The notes: generated from the letters alone by a model not told the origin. Shown: positions 46,288 to 58,271, counted from the first letter of the stretch. The stretch is 64,000 nt of DNA from Mytilisepta virgata (GCA_028015205.1 CM051517.1:56357455-56421454); one strand, 5' to 3'. A program made the numbers and translations.

Positions 46288-46908
46288 TCAACCAAATGTA
46301 CAATACATGTTTTTACCAAAAAATATATATTGTTCGATAAGAACATGTAGACAAAATATGTTATAAAATGTTGAGTAGCCATTTCTAAAACATGGTTGTG
46401 CTTCAGGTATCATATCAACTATATCAGCATATTTGGACAGCCTATTATTTAAAATAGCAGTGAATAGTTTCCGAACACATAAAACTAGCGTAATTCCTCT
46501 GTAGTAGTCAGGATTTAGAGGGTCACCTTTATTTTTATAAATAGGTAAAATTATACCTAACATGCCTAATGACCACATTTTTGGAATTATCCCATCGTCC
46601 AAAATTTTATTGAATAATTTAACATATAAAGGCATAAGTAAATTTATAGTAGACTTTATATACTCGTTTACAACCATGTCATATTCAGGCGCTTTCCCGT
46701 TTTTCATATCTTTGACAGCCGTTAATATCTCATCTACAGTAATATTACCATTTAGTATTTCATTAAGTAAATCATCATTATAATCTGGGATCTCAAAGTC
46801 AGTATCACTATGTTCATTGTCCATATTTAAGTTTTTTAAGTAATTATACAACTGTCCGTCCGTTAGATAATCTTGTCTCAAGAACTCCTCGTTCAGTTTT
46901 AACTTCAT
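46288..46908 (-). pseudogene. LINE fragment, region before RT motif A
   Basis: The 206-residue open minus frame reads ILTAVKDMKNGKAPEYDMVV, NEYIKSTINL, then LPIYKNKGDPLNPDYYRGIT LV and MIPEAQPCFRNGYSTFYNIF: the standard block upstream of RT motif A in non-LTR elements (GKAPGxD, YKxKGD..NYRGI, QxGFRxGxST). It stops at 46287, just where motif A (FVDFKKAFD) should begin. The N-terminal edge at 46908 abuts the satellite. The frame itself is unbroken, so this fragment is fairly young. Confidence 0.8.
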
Positions 46909-47905
46909 GCATTTAATTTCTATACAGTATTGTCACAAACTGTATGTAGATGCGCAATAATTAGGTTTTAGAATTTTGTTTTTCAAAAATTGGGGCCCAC
47001 ACGGAATTTAGAAAATTGTAAATTTAAACCTGTGACCTTAACTCCTCATTCATTTCTCATTTTATGCCTTTAGTTTCTATGCAGTATTATATCACATACT
47101 GTATGTAGATGCGCAATAAAGTATTCAGATTTAGATTTTTAAAAATTGGGGTCCACATGGGTCGAATTTCAAAAATTGGAAGTTTAAGCTTATGACCCAA
47201 ACTCCTCATACATTTTTCATTGTATGCTTTAAATTCTATACATTATTGTCATATACTGTATTTAGATGTGCAATAAGGTTTTAGAAGTTTGATTTACAAA
47301 AATTGGGGCCCACAGATGTCGAATTTTGAAAAATTTGAATTTAAGCTTGTGACCTAAACTCCTCATTCATTTTTCACGTCATGCATTTAATATCTATACA
47401 ATCGTGTCACATACTATATGTTGATGCACAATAAGGTTTTAGAATTTTGATTTTCAAAAATTGGAGCCCACAGGGGTAGAATTTTGAAAACTGGAAATTT
47501 AAACTAAACTCCTTATTAATTTCTCATTTTATGCTTTTAATTTCTATACAATATTGTCCCATACTGTATGTAGATGTACAATAAGGTTTTAGAATTTTGA
47601 TTTTGACAACCTGAGGCCCACAGAGGTTGTATTTCAGAAATAGTGAATTTAAGCTTGTGATTTAAACTCTTCTTTCATTTTTCATTTAGATTTAGCAAAT
47701 TTATTTGTATATTATATTGTTCTTTATTTTCTGTAGATGTGCAAAAATGTTTTTAATTTTGAAAATCTATTAAGGGTTCAAATTGTGGGACCGAAAACGG
47801 TAAAATTCCTAATTTTACCTTGTCTCTTTTTTGTTTCAGTGGTTTCATTTTTTTTTTTTTAATATTGTTCTTCACTATGTCTAGATGTGCAATAAGGTTT
47901 TCAAT
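46908..47905 (+). repeat. ~155-bp satellite, about six units
   Basis: Unit marks (GGGGCCCACA or variant) fall near 46991, 47148, 47305, 47463 and 47612, about 157 bases apart. It belongs to the same family as 12612-13400. The last units are shortened (47700-47905). The array starts exactly at the edge of the LINE frame, at ATGCATTTAATTTCTATACA. Confidence 0.88.
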
Positions 47906-49239
47906 TTTGAAATTTGATTCAGGGTTCCAATTTTCAGGCTGATATTGTGAAATTGGTAATTTTTCACTGTTAATTGTTTTTTGACTTGTGCAGTGTGGGA
48001 TGGACATCGTTTCTGATGGCACCAATTTCTAGTTGTTTTTGTCTTATATCTAAGGTAACACGTCAAAAGCAGATATTTTCTTCTACATGTTGTAAGTTTA
48101 TATGATCGGCTTTGAGCAAATGTTACGAGTATCTGTAAACTACATGTATGCAATTCATTTCACCTCTCCTTTTGTGCTCACCAACAGTAGGCACAAACTT
48201 CAAGGGACAATCGAAATATGTTCGAGTTACAGAAGTTACCAGTAGTTATAACTAAACATTACGATTAATAATAAAACATAAAATATTTTTTAATTAAAAA
48301 TCAACTGTGACAGTTTAATCACTAATTAACAATAGTCAAGACATCTTTTTTACATCAGACTGTAAACATATAGATGCCATACTAATTATTTTTACCACAC
48401 CTGTGACTGTTAGACTCACACATGTATCAGGTCACACTTACCTGAAAGCTTGTCCATCTATTTTTGAGTTCGGGTTTTCCATAGTAAAATTCAAAATTTT
48501 ATCAATGACAGAACCAAAGTTGATAAATAGATGTTCGAGAAATCCGGCTTTTCTTATACGAAAATAAAGAGACAAATTGACGGAACTTTCAATACTGTTT
48601 TATGCATCGATGGTGTTTGAGAAATCCGAGTTCGTGATACAAGATGCATGTAACAGTGATTAATTGTTGTTTTTTTCTGTAAACAAATGACAATCAGCTG
48701 TGGAACAAGCTCAAGGAATTTTTGCTTTCATCAAGCAAATCCAGGATCGAATTTTCGATCTCTCTGCTCATAATTGTGTTGCTGAAAAAGTACCAGGGAA
48801 AGTGCAAAACAATGATTAGATGTTTCAACATAAAAAAAATAACGTGGAAGTTTCTCTTAACTGTTTCCTCGTTTTTAAACAAATCTTGAATTATTTTTTC
48901 TTTCTGAATTTTGGTTGTTGCATATAAATGTAATTGACATTAAGGAAGAAAGGTGAAATTACTAAAGGTTGACGACATAGAAGAACTCGATTCAGATGTG
49001 AAGGGGCGTCAAATTTATGTTTGGTCCGTTTATTGGCATTGTAACAATTAGATAATATATTCGGTACAATGAAGTGTAATTTGAACACAATGACCATCAT
49101 ATTTTGTTTATTACTCCTACACATGGGAATTTGTTCTTACACTTAACGACCCGCCTTAAACTGGTTCACTAGCACAAGGTACTCCATATATTCAATAAGT
49201 AAAAACAAAACAAGAAATAAAATTAATCTGATAGACAAA
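47906..49239. other. No recognised feature
   Basis: AT-rich; frames of 62-90 residues have no motif or splice support. Confidence 0.4.
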
Positions 49240-49426
49240 CTTGTTCTTGCTCTGGGTTTCATAGAGTCAACACCTTTTTATTTTTCTTTTTTCATGCTCG
49301 TGATCAAGGCCATATTGGTCGAAAAGTTTGGTAATTTTAAGTTTTTAGTTTGGTTGTTGTTTTTTTACGATTTTGTATTTGGTTTTGTTCGGCTTGTGTA
49401 TTTTTTACATTTAAAGACAAATCCCT

Positions 49427-49549
49427 CTATTCAGATCTACCAATAATATCTTCTTTAAATTTTATTTTCACTTTAGCCTTAGTAAAAGCTTTAAAATCTG
49501 CCAATAAAAAAACGGGGTCACTGATCTCGTTTTCGATTTTTAACGCCAT
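49427..49549 (-). CDS. Small open frame at the end of the TTAA element
   Basis: Forty codons from ATG 49549-49547 to TAG 49429-49427. It starts MALKIENEISDPVFLLADFK and is rich in Lys/Phe/Ile. The stop codon is inside the inverted repeat. The composition looks protein-like and not like the surrounding AT noise, so it may be the remaining first exon of a parent element's gene or a captured exon. I do not recognise it. Confidence 0.22.
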   Translation of the reverse strand: MALKIENEISDPVFLLADFKAFTKAKVKIKFKEDIIGRSE

Positions 49550-50375
49550 CTTTTTGACAGAATTTAGAAACCGGAACTTGTAGTTTTTTACAGATTAATA
49601 TTTTTAAAAAAGTCTAATCATATGAAATTCGTTTGTTTTGTTAACCATATTGTTTGTAGAAATTCTATTATTGGTTTTATCATCTTCTGAGGGACCAATG
49701 ATAACGATATGTTGCTATAAACATTTTCCCGCCTTTTTTATTGTAAAATATCTATTTTAAAATCCAGTATTATAAAAAAAAAATAGACCAATGTTTTTTC
49801 GATGAGAATTACATAGAATAATCATTTGTGTGTATCAAACAAAATAAATAAATAGAAACGTGGAGTCACAGTACTGGAAAAAGAGAAATTTTGAAGAAAA
49901 GGCATAAGAATTTGAAATGGCGGGAATAAATTGCGCCAATTCTGAAAGCAAACGTTAGACAGAGTTGGTGATGTTTTCACGGATTATATGGACTAATATA
50001 ATTCCCATTAACTATATATGGATGCCGACGACAACGACAGGCTTATACTATAATACGACCACAAATATTTGTCTTATAAAGATGAACTGGATATATTCGG
50101 AATTCTAACTGAACATATAGTAATTTAAGTATACTGATGCTAGATACAGTTATACAAGAATTGTATATGTTAAATGATATGGGGTGTACCATATTTACAG
50201 TTTTTATTTCTTTTTTGTAATGAAAGACAATAAAATGTTATTGATACTAACACCAAAAAAATTGTAAGAGAGTAGTAAGGAGTATGCAAAATTGAATTTC
50301 CGTCCAGATAACAGTAAGAATAAAGATTACCGAGAAAATCTATTAGTCAAAATGAAGCTAGAGGTTGCATTAGAT

Positions 50376-50453
50376 GATGATGATGATAACAATAATAATA
50401 ATAATAATAATAATATTTATTATAATTTATAATAATAATAATAATAATAATAG
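50376..50453. repeat. (AAT)n microsatellite
   Basis: Two runs of AAT/ATA units are separated by TATTTATTATAATTTAT, and GATGATGATGAT precedes them. Confidence 0.9.
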
Positions 50454-51485
50454 TTAAAAAATACAACAAAACGTTAGTTTATTTCATGCATATGGCAAAA
50501 TTGAGCCGCCATTTTGGATTTCTCTGATGACAGTCATTACAGAGGATTATACTGACCCAAAAAATAAAAATGCAAATATTCAAATTCTAATTAATCATAA
50601 GCAAATTGCCCGCATATAGGTACATTCTACAAAATATTAGCTTTCTTTTCGTGTGCAAATGAGCATTGTCAGCATTGAAAATTTTCCGCCAATTCAGTTT
50701 AAAAAAACTGAAGCGTAACTAGAATTAGTGCAAAATGCAAATTCAAGCTCAATTTTATGAAGAAATAACTTTTATCTCACCTGCTTTCATAACTTGTCGC
50801 CAAAATGTTTTTAAAACATCATAATTTCAAGTCTCCCATAGCATAAACCTTAAAATCTGAAGCCTTTCCCCTCGGAATTAAACAAACAATTTGTAAATAT
50901 ACACCAAAAGAAGTTTTTATAGACACATTAGTTTAAGAGCCGAGACGGGGAATAGACTCGATTATCCGTAATTCAAACAATTTTATCATGTTCGATCTAC
51001 AACTAAGGGAGGTAATTTGATTAAAAGGACTGAAGTCACGTGATACAGATGCCATGAATAAAGTACCAAGAATTTTGCCAAATGGTTCACTTATTATACT
51101 GTACGACCTGCGATTTATGAAAATTATGACCATATCGTTCAGAGCGGATAATTTTTTTGATTTTTGTTCATATTTATTTTATTTTAAAGGTTTAAGACAC
51201 ATATATGATTAAATATGGTGTATTTCTATCTTAAAAATCGTTTAAAGTTAACTTTTGCGAACCTTCCATCAAATCCAGCCGTCTTTCTCTTTCCGTTGAT
51301 CAACGTAAGAAATTCACGGAAATCGCGACGTCAAAAGCCACTTACGGCATAATACCGCCGCGCTACTCTATGCCCAAAAACAATAGAGGGATCTGTCTTT
51401 AAGTCGTTTTATGCCCCTTTTGACAGCTTACCATTTAAATTTATTTTCCTTGTTTTCTATTGTCGTATGAGCTGTTTTGCAACAT

Positions 51486-52569
51486 ACTTAGTTGTTTGTT
51501 CTTTCAAGAGATGTTTTCTATTGGTGCATGTTAATCTTAACCTCATCCGGAATTTAAAACACTATAGGAACAGAACCGAAAAAAACTGGCTAAATAAACG
51601 GACGACTGAATATGCACAAATAAGTCAGAGATCATCTGATAAAACACCTGTAATTTGCCATGTACATGTAAACTACATGTATCTCTTTTAAACATAAATT
51701 GGCAGACTACCTTCTGAAGTAAACATACATTCCTGAACGACTCCTAAAACAAAACTATATCGATTACGTATCTAGTAACTGCAGTTTAATATCACTTAAA
51801 GAATAAAAGAATAAATCAATGCTTATTTAGTGTTTTGTGAACTAGATCTGACGGATATATCAAATTTTATATATATCTATCGACTTTTCTGTAAAAGTTT
51901 TGTTTTGTAAAATGTTTTCCTTCGAAGAATATTATATGATATAACATTTGATACACGCAATACCTACACCGACTGTGTTTAGTTGTACACAAGGTCGAAT
52001 ATTTTAAAAGTAAAAAAAAAACAACAAAAACAACCAAACCCTTCAATGGTTTAGAGCAAATTAGCCCAGAAGTGAAACACCAAAAACCACCTTAGCACTT
52101 ACTTTGTGTTAAAATTATAAATATCTATTTGAACTAATAAATAACAAAATGGATAACAATATAATATCAAAATACAATAATTTTTTATCCAATATTGAGA
52201 GTTATTTTTGGATTTTTTTTTTCGTAATGGTGTATTTTTATATACAGTTTGAAAGACTATCAAAGAATTATGTTTATTAAATTTCTAGATAAAAGTTAAA
52301 CAAAACAAACTATTATATTTATACATTAGGGGCTAAACATACCTGGTCAACTTTTGTGCAATCCGGGCTGTGCCCTGACCTGACATAAAACCTTTCGAAA
52401 CAGTCTTATCTGTGTACCTATTAAAGTTCAAGGTATCTATATTCTGAAATTATATCCTGTCTGCACAGTATATAATACAGGCCTGCTTAATTCGTACGTA
52501 CAAGTTTGATTTGAGGGCTTATTCATTCCTAAAGATCACATCCAGCTTGCACATTATACATTTTGTACA
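51486..52569. other. Upstream of right ShKT gene
   Basis: AT-rich. Two related blocks precede the ATG: CTGCACAGTATATAATACAG..GCCTGCTTAATT at about 52460, and TTGCACATTATACATTTTGT..GACCTGTTTAATAT at about 52547. This suggests a small duplication across the promoter/5' end. TATATAA at about 52470 is a possible TATA box. Confidence 0.4.
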
Positions 52570-52633
52570 ATGCAGACCTGTTTAATATTTTTGTATTTGC
52601 AATTATTCGTTACTACAACAGCAATTCTAACCG
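52570..52633 (+). CDS. ShKT gene (right), exon 1: signal peptide
   Basis: ATG at 52570 opens 21 codons plus one base to the donor G|GTAAGA. The peptide MQTCLIFLYLQLFVTTTAIL is hydrophobic in residues 4-14 and ends in Thr/Ala, as in a signal peptide. ATGCAGACCTGTTTAATATT is identical to the start of the left gene's exon 1, after which the two diverge. The phase-1 donor fits the next ShKT exon. Confidence 0.72.
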
Positions 52634-54760
52634 GTAAGATTATTTAAAATGTAAAAATAAATTTAAATTTATAGTTCTTGTAAAATTCATTAAAATCTGT
52701 CTTATATTCATGTACAAGTGTACATCTTTTAAGAAATTATCATCGTTCAATCTATCAAGATAATTGTCCGTAGCACTTGTGGCCAACCTTAACTGTTGTA
52801 CATGACATACGAAGGAGTTTAGAAATGGATCATTGTAGTTCATATGATATCGGTGAAATAAAAAATGTTGACAGCAACAAAATATTATTTTCATAGAAAA
52901 TTTTTGGGTCTAGTTCATTTTTTTCTGCTGTTTTCACATGAAATCAAAAGTAAATATCTTGATAATTTCAAATCGACATCATTGAAGAAATATAAATTTA
53001 GATACAGTATATAAAATGTTCTACGTTAGGATAGTTTCGTTTATTCTAGCTACTAAAACTCCTTAGCAAAGATGATTTAGGTACCTCCTACCTTAATTCA
53101 GCTTCGGGTTAAAATTCACGGTTTTGAAGTCGTGGTAAATTCATTAGATGATTTTTCATATTTAAACTGCATTATTCTCCCGGCAGTTTAATTGGATCTT
53201 GTACACGTTGTATCTTGGTATTTCCTCTAGCAAAATCTGCTAGAATATCTTCAGGTATCAGGGATGTCTTAAAATCTTATTTAGGTACAATGCCTTTCTA
53301 TCTCAATTTTCCTCTTCAAACTAACAAAAAGATAGATCTGAAGATAAAACTACGAACAACAGGGCAGTACTGTGGCATACACGGGGCATGGTATCGACAT
53401 CTCAGCTTATCAGATGTCAGTTTAAATTTACAATAACTTGCTGTGCTATTGTTCTCAAGAATTCGCCTTTTATTTTGTTTTTGACTTGGCAACATCATGT
53501 TGGTGTGTACATACCACAGCTTTATGGGAACGTTATTTCTGACCTTTTCGTTTAATAGAGCAACAGTATCCCACCAGCAGTTATTTTTACAGTTAGAGCA
53601 AGCACATTTTGACCCTGATATCTAAATTTTGTAACGCCTAACCAAATTTTTCAGTTTTAAAAAGCTTGTTGGTAATCATAATGTATTGGCTTTTCTAGTA
53701 TGTTTTATACACCAGAGTGTCAGGATAGATAAGAGGAGGTTTGGGTACCCATACACCGGTTTAACCCCACCACTGTTCAGTGTCTGTACCATGCCAGGCT
53801 ATCCTGACTCTCTGTTGTGTTTATGTTTGTGTTTTTTTCATTGAGTTGAGCAAGAAATCGATACATAGGTATTTAGCAGGTGCCTTAGCAGACTGTGGAA
53901 AATTACGCACAAAACAATTTAAGGATGATCGCTGGTCTAATAGAAAATAGATAGGATTTGATATAGGTGTTTTAGTTTGAGAGAACATATGAATAGTTAA
54001 CAAATAAGCAAGAAAAAAAATATAGGTTCATGTGCTTATTTTGGAGCTATAAGCCCTTGAATATTTGCAGGAAATGGGTTTTCTCTGGATTTTTCTTTGT
54101 CTTTGCATTGACAACTTCAGTCTCTCAAAGGTGTATCAAAAATAAAAAGGATTTCATAAAATTTTGTCAAATACCACTTTAAGGTATATATGATTGAATT
54201 ATTAAAGAAAAAGTGGGTGTTCATGGGCAAAACATTTCATGTTAAAGAAATGGATAAAACCCGAGGATTCCGAAAATTTGACAAAAAGACCAAAACATGA
54301 CCAGCGAGCTTTGCAGGATAAAAACAATATATGGTACATGTACGTTGTCGGAAAATATACAGTTTATTTGCACTCACCGCGAAACATATCAGGAATCCTT
54401 GGTAAATCTCGCATACTTTTACTGTTTTCTAACCCTCGTACAAACAAACTCTATATTTTCTAACAATTTACATATATTATACATATAACTAGAATAATAA
54501 TATTAGATAAGTCTGAATTATAACCACGATTAGTCATTAAAAAAACTAAACATTTCTTTTTTTCATTAACGGGAAGAACGCAAGAAAAACATCAACGAGA
54601 ATATTCTCTAAGGGTCAACGCTGACTTAATTGTAAACATCAAGCCCTATTTAATACATTATTTAACTTTTGATTATAATTTTAATAATTGAAAATTTTAT
54701 AAAGTCTTCAATACCACAGCAGCATATGTTTCTGGTAACAAAAACGTATTTTTTTCTCAG
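52634..54760. other. Intron 1 of right ShKT gene
   Basis: Mostly AT-rich. Minus-strand pieces around 53165-53265 read LIPEDILADFARGNTKIQRV, then QDPIKLPGE and stop, which look like a real but isolated coding remnant; family not recognised. At 53771-53832 lies the first of three copies of a repeat with CTGTTCAGTGTCTGTACCA and ATCCTGACTCTCTGTTGTG. Confidence 0.4.
53771..53832 (+). repeat. Short dispersed repeat in right ShKT gene introns
   Basis: CTGTTCAGTGTCTGTACCA..CTATCCTGACTCTCTGTTGT..TTTATGTTTGTG recurs at 56133-56195 and in part at 55277-55312, same strand. Confidence 0.7.
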
Positions 54761-54889
54761 GTGAATCTCCAGGATGCCGAGACTTGGTAAACTGCAGGGT
54801 ATATCTAAAAGAAAAAATATGTAGGAGTACAAGTATATACTTTCCATGGGCTAATGTACGCTGTAAATCATACTGTGGTTTCTGTGGCA
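54761..54889 (+). CDS. ShKT gene (right), exon 2: ShKT module A'
   Basis: After the acceptor TTTTTTCTCAG| the phase-1 frame encodes six cysteines: GCRDLVNC, KIC, VRC, SYCGFC. The ending CGFC matches module A of the left gene. The exit is ambiguous. A donor A|GTTAGT at 54890 keeps phase 1 and allows splicing to 55515; without splicing the frame reads GGC AGT TAG and ends at 54894, giving a one-module secreted peptide. The same GTTAGT donor appears after exon 4 of the left gene, which favours splicing. Confidence 0.72.
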
Positions 54890-55514
54890 GTTAGTATAAT
54901 ACGTCTTATTGGCTTAAAAATTATTCATAATTGTTATAAACTATTCACGAGATTTATATAATTGTACATATGCAGATAATTATTCTAAGTAATAACAATA
55001 ATAATACTTATAAAAGATATTACAACATTTTAAATTTTAAAAATAAAACACAATAGTTGCATTTTTAAGTTTAATCATCCCCTGCTTCTGTGTATTGTTT
55101 GAGTAACAGCCTCAATAGAATTTGTATCAAGAAAATCTCTATAAACTGTTTCTGGAATGAGATAAACCGTGTATATACTTTTAATCTTGTATACGTAGCA
55201 AGCCAACAATGCTGTAGAGTAGATTCGTGATCAACAAGAGAATGACAAGGGTTTTTTTTATAATTATTTATGGTTATTATTATCCTGACTCTCTGTTGTG
55301 TTTATGTTTGTGTTTTGTACTCTTTTATGTTATTTTTTGTCTGGGATTCTGTCGGTTGGGTGACGTTGATTGATTGGTAAGTCATTGTTGACTTTTCCTA
55401 TTTTCCATTTTGTTGTTGATATAGAGCAGACCCATGATAAACACGAGAATGACAAGGTTGTTTATTATTTATGATTAGTATTATTTTTTCATTAAACTAT
55501 TTTGTTTTCATTAG

Positions 55515-55655
55515 CATTTCATACATCACCACCACCAAAGCCATGTGTAGATAAATTACCCAACTGTAACGAGTATAATGCTGATCTTTGTACGAATCCT
55601 TTGTACAGAATATTCCGAGAAGATAATTGTTGGAAATATTGTAATCTGTGTTCAG
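55515..55655 (+). CDS. ShKT gene (right), exon 3: ShKT module B'
   Basis: This 141-bp phase 1-1 exon has acceptor TTTTCATTAG| and donor G|GTAAAT. It starts with a Pro-rich linker (FHTSPPPKP), then CVDKLPNCNEYNADLC, NPLYRIF, EDNCWKYCNLC: six cysteines. It is nearly the same as the exon at 56809, and the following intron sequence is also shared, so one arose from the other by tandem duplication of about 1.29 kb. Confidence 0.82.
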
Positions 55656-56038
55656 GTAAATATTAATATGTAAATCTGTCCTATAGACGAAAAAAATAAG
55701 CAATGTTATGTTATGCATGCTACTTTTGTGAAAACTTGCTCTTTTAAAATATTAGAAACTTCACAATAATAAACTTAACTATGCTTGAAATGTTAGAATT
55801 ATATGGGTAGAAAGCTGAACATTTTGGATTTCCGTTTTGCCTTTTTGCTAAAGATTGACAAAAGTTGTCCCTTGCCTGGTGAATATCAAAGCATAATGCA
55901 CTGAATAGCCTTAATTGATCATCTATTAATGACAGATTGATTAATCATTTTACACAATAACAATTTGTTTCTGTCCCAAATAAACGTAACCACCATATAT
56001 TTATGGTAGAACTGAATGATGATTATTTTAAACTTTAG

Positions 56039-56116
56039 GTAATCAGGCATCAGCTACAATTCCCATACCAACTTCTCAGATTCTTTATCACCAAACAACT
56101 GCGTCTTCTCCATCTG
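56039..56116 (+). CDS. ShKT gene (right), exon 4: linker
   Basis: Acceptor AAACTTTAG| and donor G|GTAAGA bound a 78-bp phase 1-1 exon. It encodes NQASATIPIPTSQILYHQTT then ASSPS, with no cysteine. The Thr/Ser/Pro content suggests a flexible, possibly O-glycosylated spacer between ShKT modules. Called from splice sites and phase agreement. Confidence 0.6.
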
Positions 56117-56808
56117 GTAAGAAGAATGAGGACTGTTCAGTGTCTGTACCAAGTGAGACTATATCCTGACTTTCTGTGTTGTGTTCATGTTTGTGAATTA
56201 ATAAGCATAACCATCAAAACCCAAAACAATTAAAAGAAACAGGAATCCTTAAAATTTACAAGAAAGTCAGAGAAGTAAACTCCTTTCTCTATGGTGACAA
56301 TATTGAAAAGACTTTTTACGGATTAAAATTTAATTATTAATTAAATTGGAACTAAAGCAATGTTACCAAACAACAGACAGGATAAAAAAGAACAGTAGTT
56401 AGCATACTCATTCTAAACTATCACAAAGCACTACATGTAACTGGGTGAAAAAAAGACAATTTTCTTTAATAATGGGGAAGTCATTTCTGCTTACGCTTGT
56501 CAAAGCTATTTCCCAGAAGTTATTTTACAACCGCGTTAATAAATATCAAGAATATTTATCACCTATCTTATCAAAAGGAAGTACCAGAAACAATGTTAAC
56601 AATTGGTGTTCCCACCCAGTGCTCCGCCTAGCGTTAAATGAAGTTGTTAACCACTGTCTGATACCTCCAAACTGATTACATACAATAATATCATGCATAT
56701 GTCAAGAAATCTCAGCAGCATTGCACAAGGAGAAAAATGTGGAAAGTTCAAACAATGAATATAAATGTTGTAGGGCAGAATGACAAGATTTAATTTTTTT
56801 TTTTGTAG

Positions 56809-56940
56809 CAAATACATCACCAATGCCATGTGTAGATAAATTACCAAATTGTCACGAGTATAATTCTGATCTGTGTACAAATCCTTTGTACAGACTATTC
56901 CGATACGATAATTGTCGGAAATATTGTAATCTGTGTTCAG
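56809..56940 (+). CDS. ShKT gene (right), exon 5: ShKT module C'
   Basis: This 132-bp phase 1-1 exon follows a strong acceptor (T14 GTAG|) and ends at donor G|GTAAAT. It encodes NTSPMPCVDKLPNCHEYNSD, then LC, NPLYRLF, YDNCRKYCNLC. It is the sister of exon 3, with few amino-acid changes and a shorter linker. Confidence 0.82.
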
Positions 56941-58179
56941 GTAAATATTGATATAGACATCTGTCGTAAAGACAAAAAATGAAGTAATTAAGAACAAATT
57001 TCATATATCTGCACAGGTAGGTAGTCAACATGACGTGATAAGATTTAATGTTTCTTTTTTGCTGAATTTTATGTATTTTGTGGCATTCTCATTTTATCAA
57101 CAGTTTTTCTTTTTCTTAAATAGTTCATATCTCTAAATAATAAACATAACTTATGCTTAAAATGTTCGAATTGCTAATAAAATTATATCAGAATTTGTTG
57201 CGAGCAGCAATCACCTGACGTCATGCTCAAAATTACAACAACATTGTATCGAATCTCACATGATTAACTGTCAGCATGGTGAAATATTATAACTGTTTTG
57301 CTTTATTATGCTTCAAAATGTTGTAAAATATAACGGCCAGTCAGATGAATTATTTATTAAATATTTAGATTCATTTATAACGAATTGCATTAAATTACTG
57401 CATTGTCTTTGCTTTTGTGAATACATTTTTTTTTAAATTATTAAAATTCGTCAAATTAAAACTCATCCCCAAAAAACAAGGATATAAATACAAATTTAAG
57501 TGTACAAAATAGATCCCATCCTTTACTATCATTCTAAATTAATACAGCAATCCTTATATTTGAGTAGTCATAATGCGTTGACAGTATATTAAGTCATATA
57601 CGGTCACTGACAGTATATAACATCAAGGCCACACAAACATTGTACTTGACCTGATTGGCCGGACTGAAATAAACAAACATACTGAATTCAATCTCTGTAA
57701 TTAAATTTCAATACTTATTTTATTGTTGCTTTTTTATTATTGAAAAAACATATTTGGCTATTTTCAATAATCTTATGTGACTTCCAATGGTATATTTACC
57801 TGCGCGTCGATCTTTCAAAAAGTGAGTTGCGGCCTCTTGAGAGTAACAGACGTTTTAAATAATTTGAAATTAGTAGTAATATTATACAATTATTGAACAG
57901 GGATATAGCAATTTTATTGGTGCCGAGACATTGAATATTTTCCCGTCGCGTTAGTTAGGAATTAATAAAATTGTTGTATTCCGAAACAGCTCTTCAATAA
58001 TTGTTTTATTATACCGAAAATTGCAAATTTATATGAAATTTCGAAAAAAAAATCTGTGATTACTTACAGCTGTAAACAAAATAGAAACCATTTAAATCTT
58101 ATTGACCCGCCCACTATCGTGACGTTGTCCAAAACACGCTAATTATCGTGACGTTGTCCCATAGAATTTGTCTGCGAAA

Positions 58180-58234
58180 AGAACAATTGCCCGGGGTAAT
58201 ATTTAAAAAAAATATTACCCCGGGCAATAGTTCT
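58180..58234. repeat. Compact palindrome P6
   Basis: AGAACAATTGCCCGGGGTAA then TATTT pairs with its complement ending ..GGGCAATAGTTCT; 25-bp arms, one mismatch, A-rich 5-base loop. Confidence 0.9.
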
Positions 58235-58271
58235 TCCAACTCGAAAAACGACTGAACAGTTACTTTACTCA

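Larger units (their letters stand above)
49411..51402. mobile_element. TTAA-flanked DNA element, 1984 bp
   Basis: The element 49415-51398 is flanked by TTAA on both sides (49411-49414, 51399-51402). The ends are inverted repeats AGACAAATCCCTCTATT (left) and AGACAGATCCCTCTATT (right, complement), one mismatch in 17. The empty-site equivalent in the repeat copy at 4.98 kb reads straight through, proving insertion. TTAA duplication is typical of piggyBac-type elements, but no transposase is visible, so this is a non-autonomous copy of uncertain class. It contains an AAT microsatellite and a small frame at its left end. Confidence 0.85.
49240..51485 (-). repeat. Copy of the 4.9-kb repeat, split by an insertion
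   Basis: Positions 49240-49414 and 51399-51485 together are the reverse complement of 4885-5150. The left piece has CATGCTCGTGATCAAGGCCA and GTTCGGCTTGTGTATTTTTT; the right piece has AAGTCGTTTTATGCCCCTTT and GTCGTATGAGCTGTTTTGCA. The break point matches position about 4978 of the intact copy. Confidence 0.85.
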
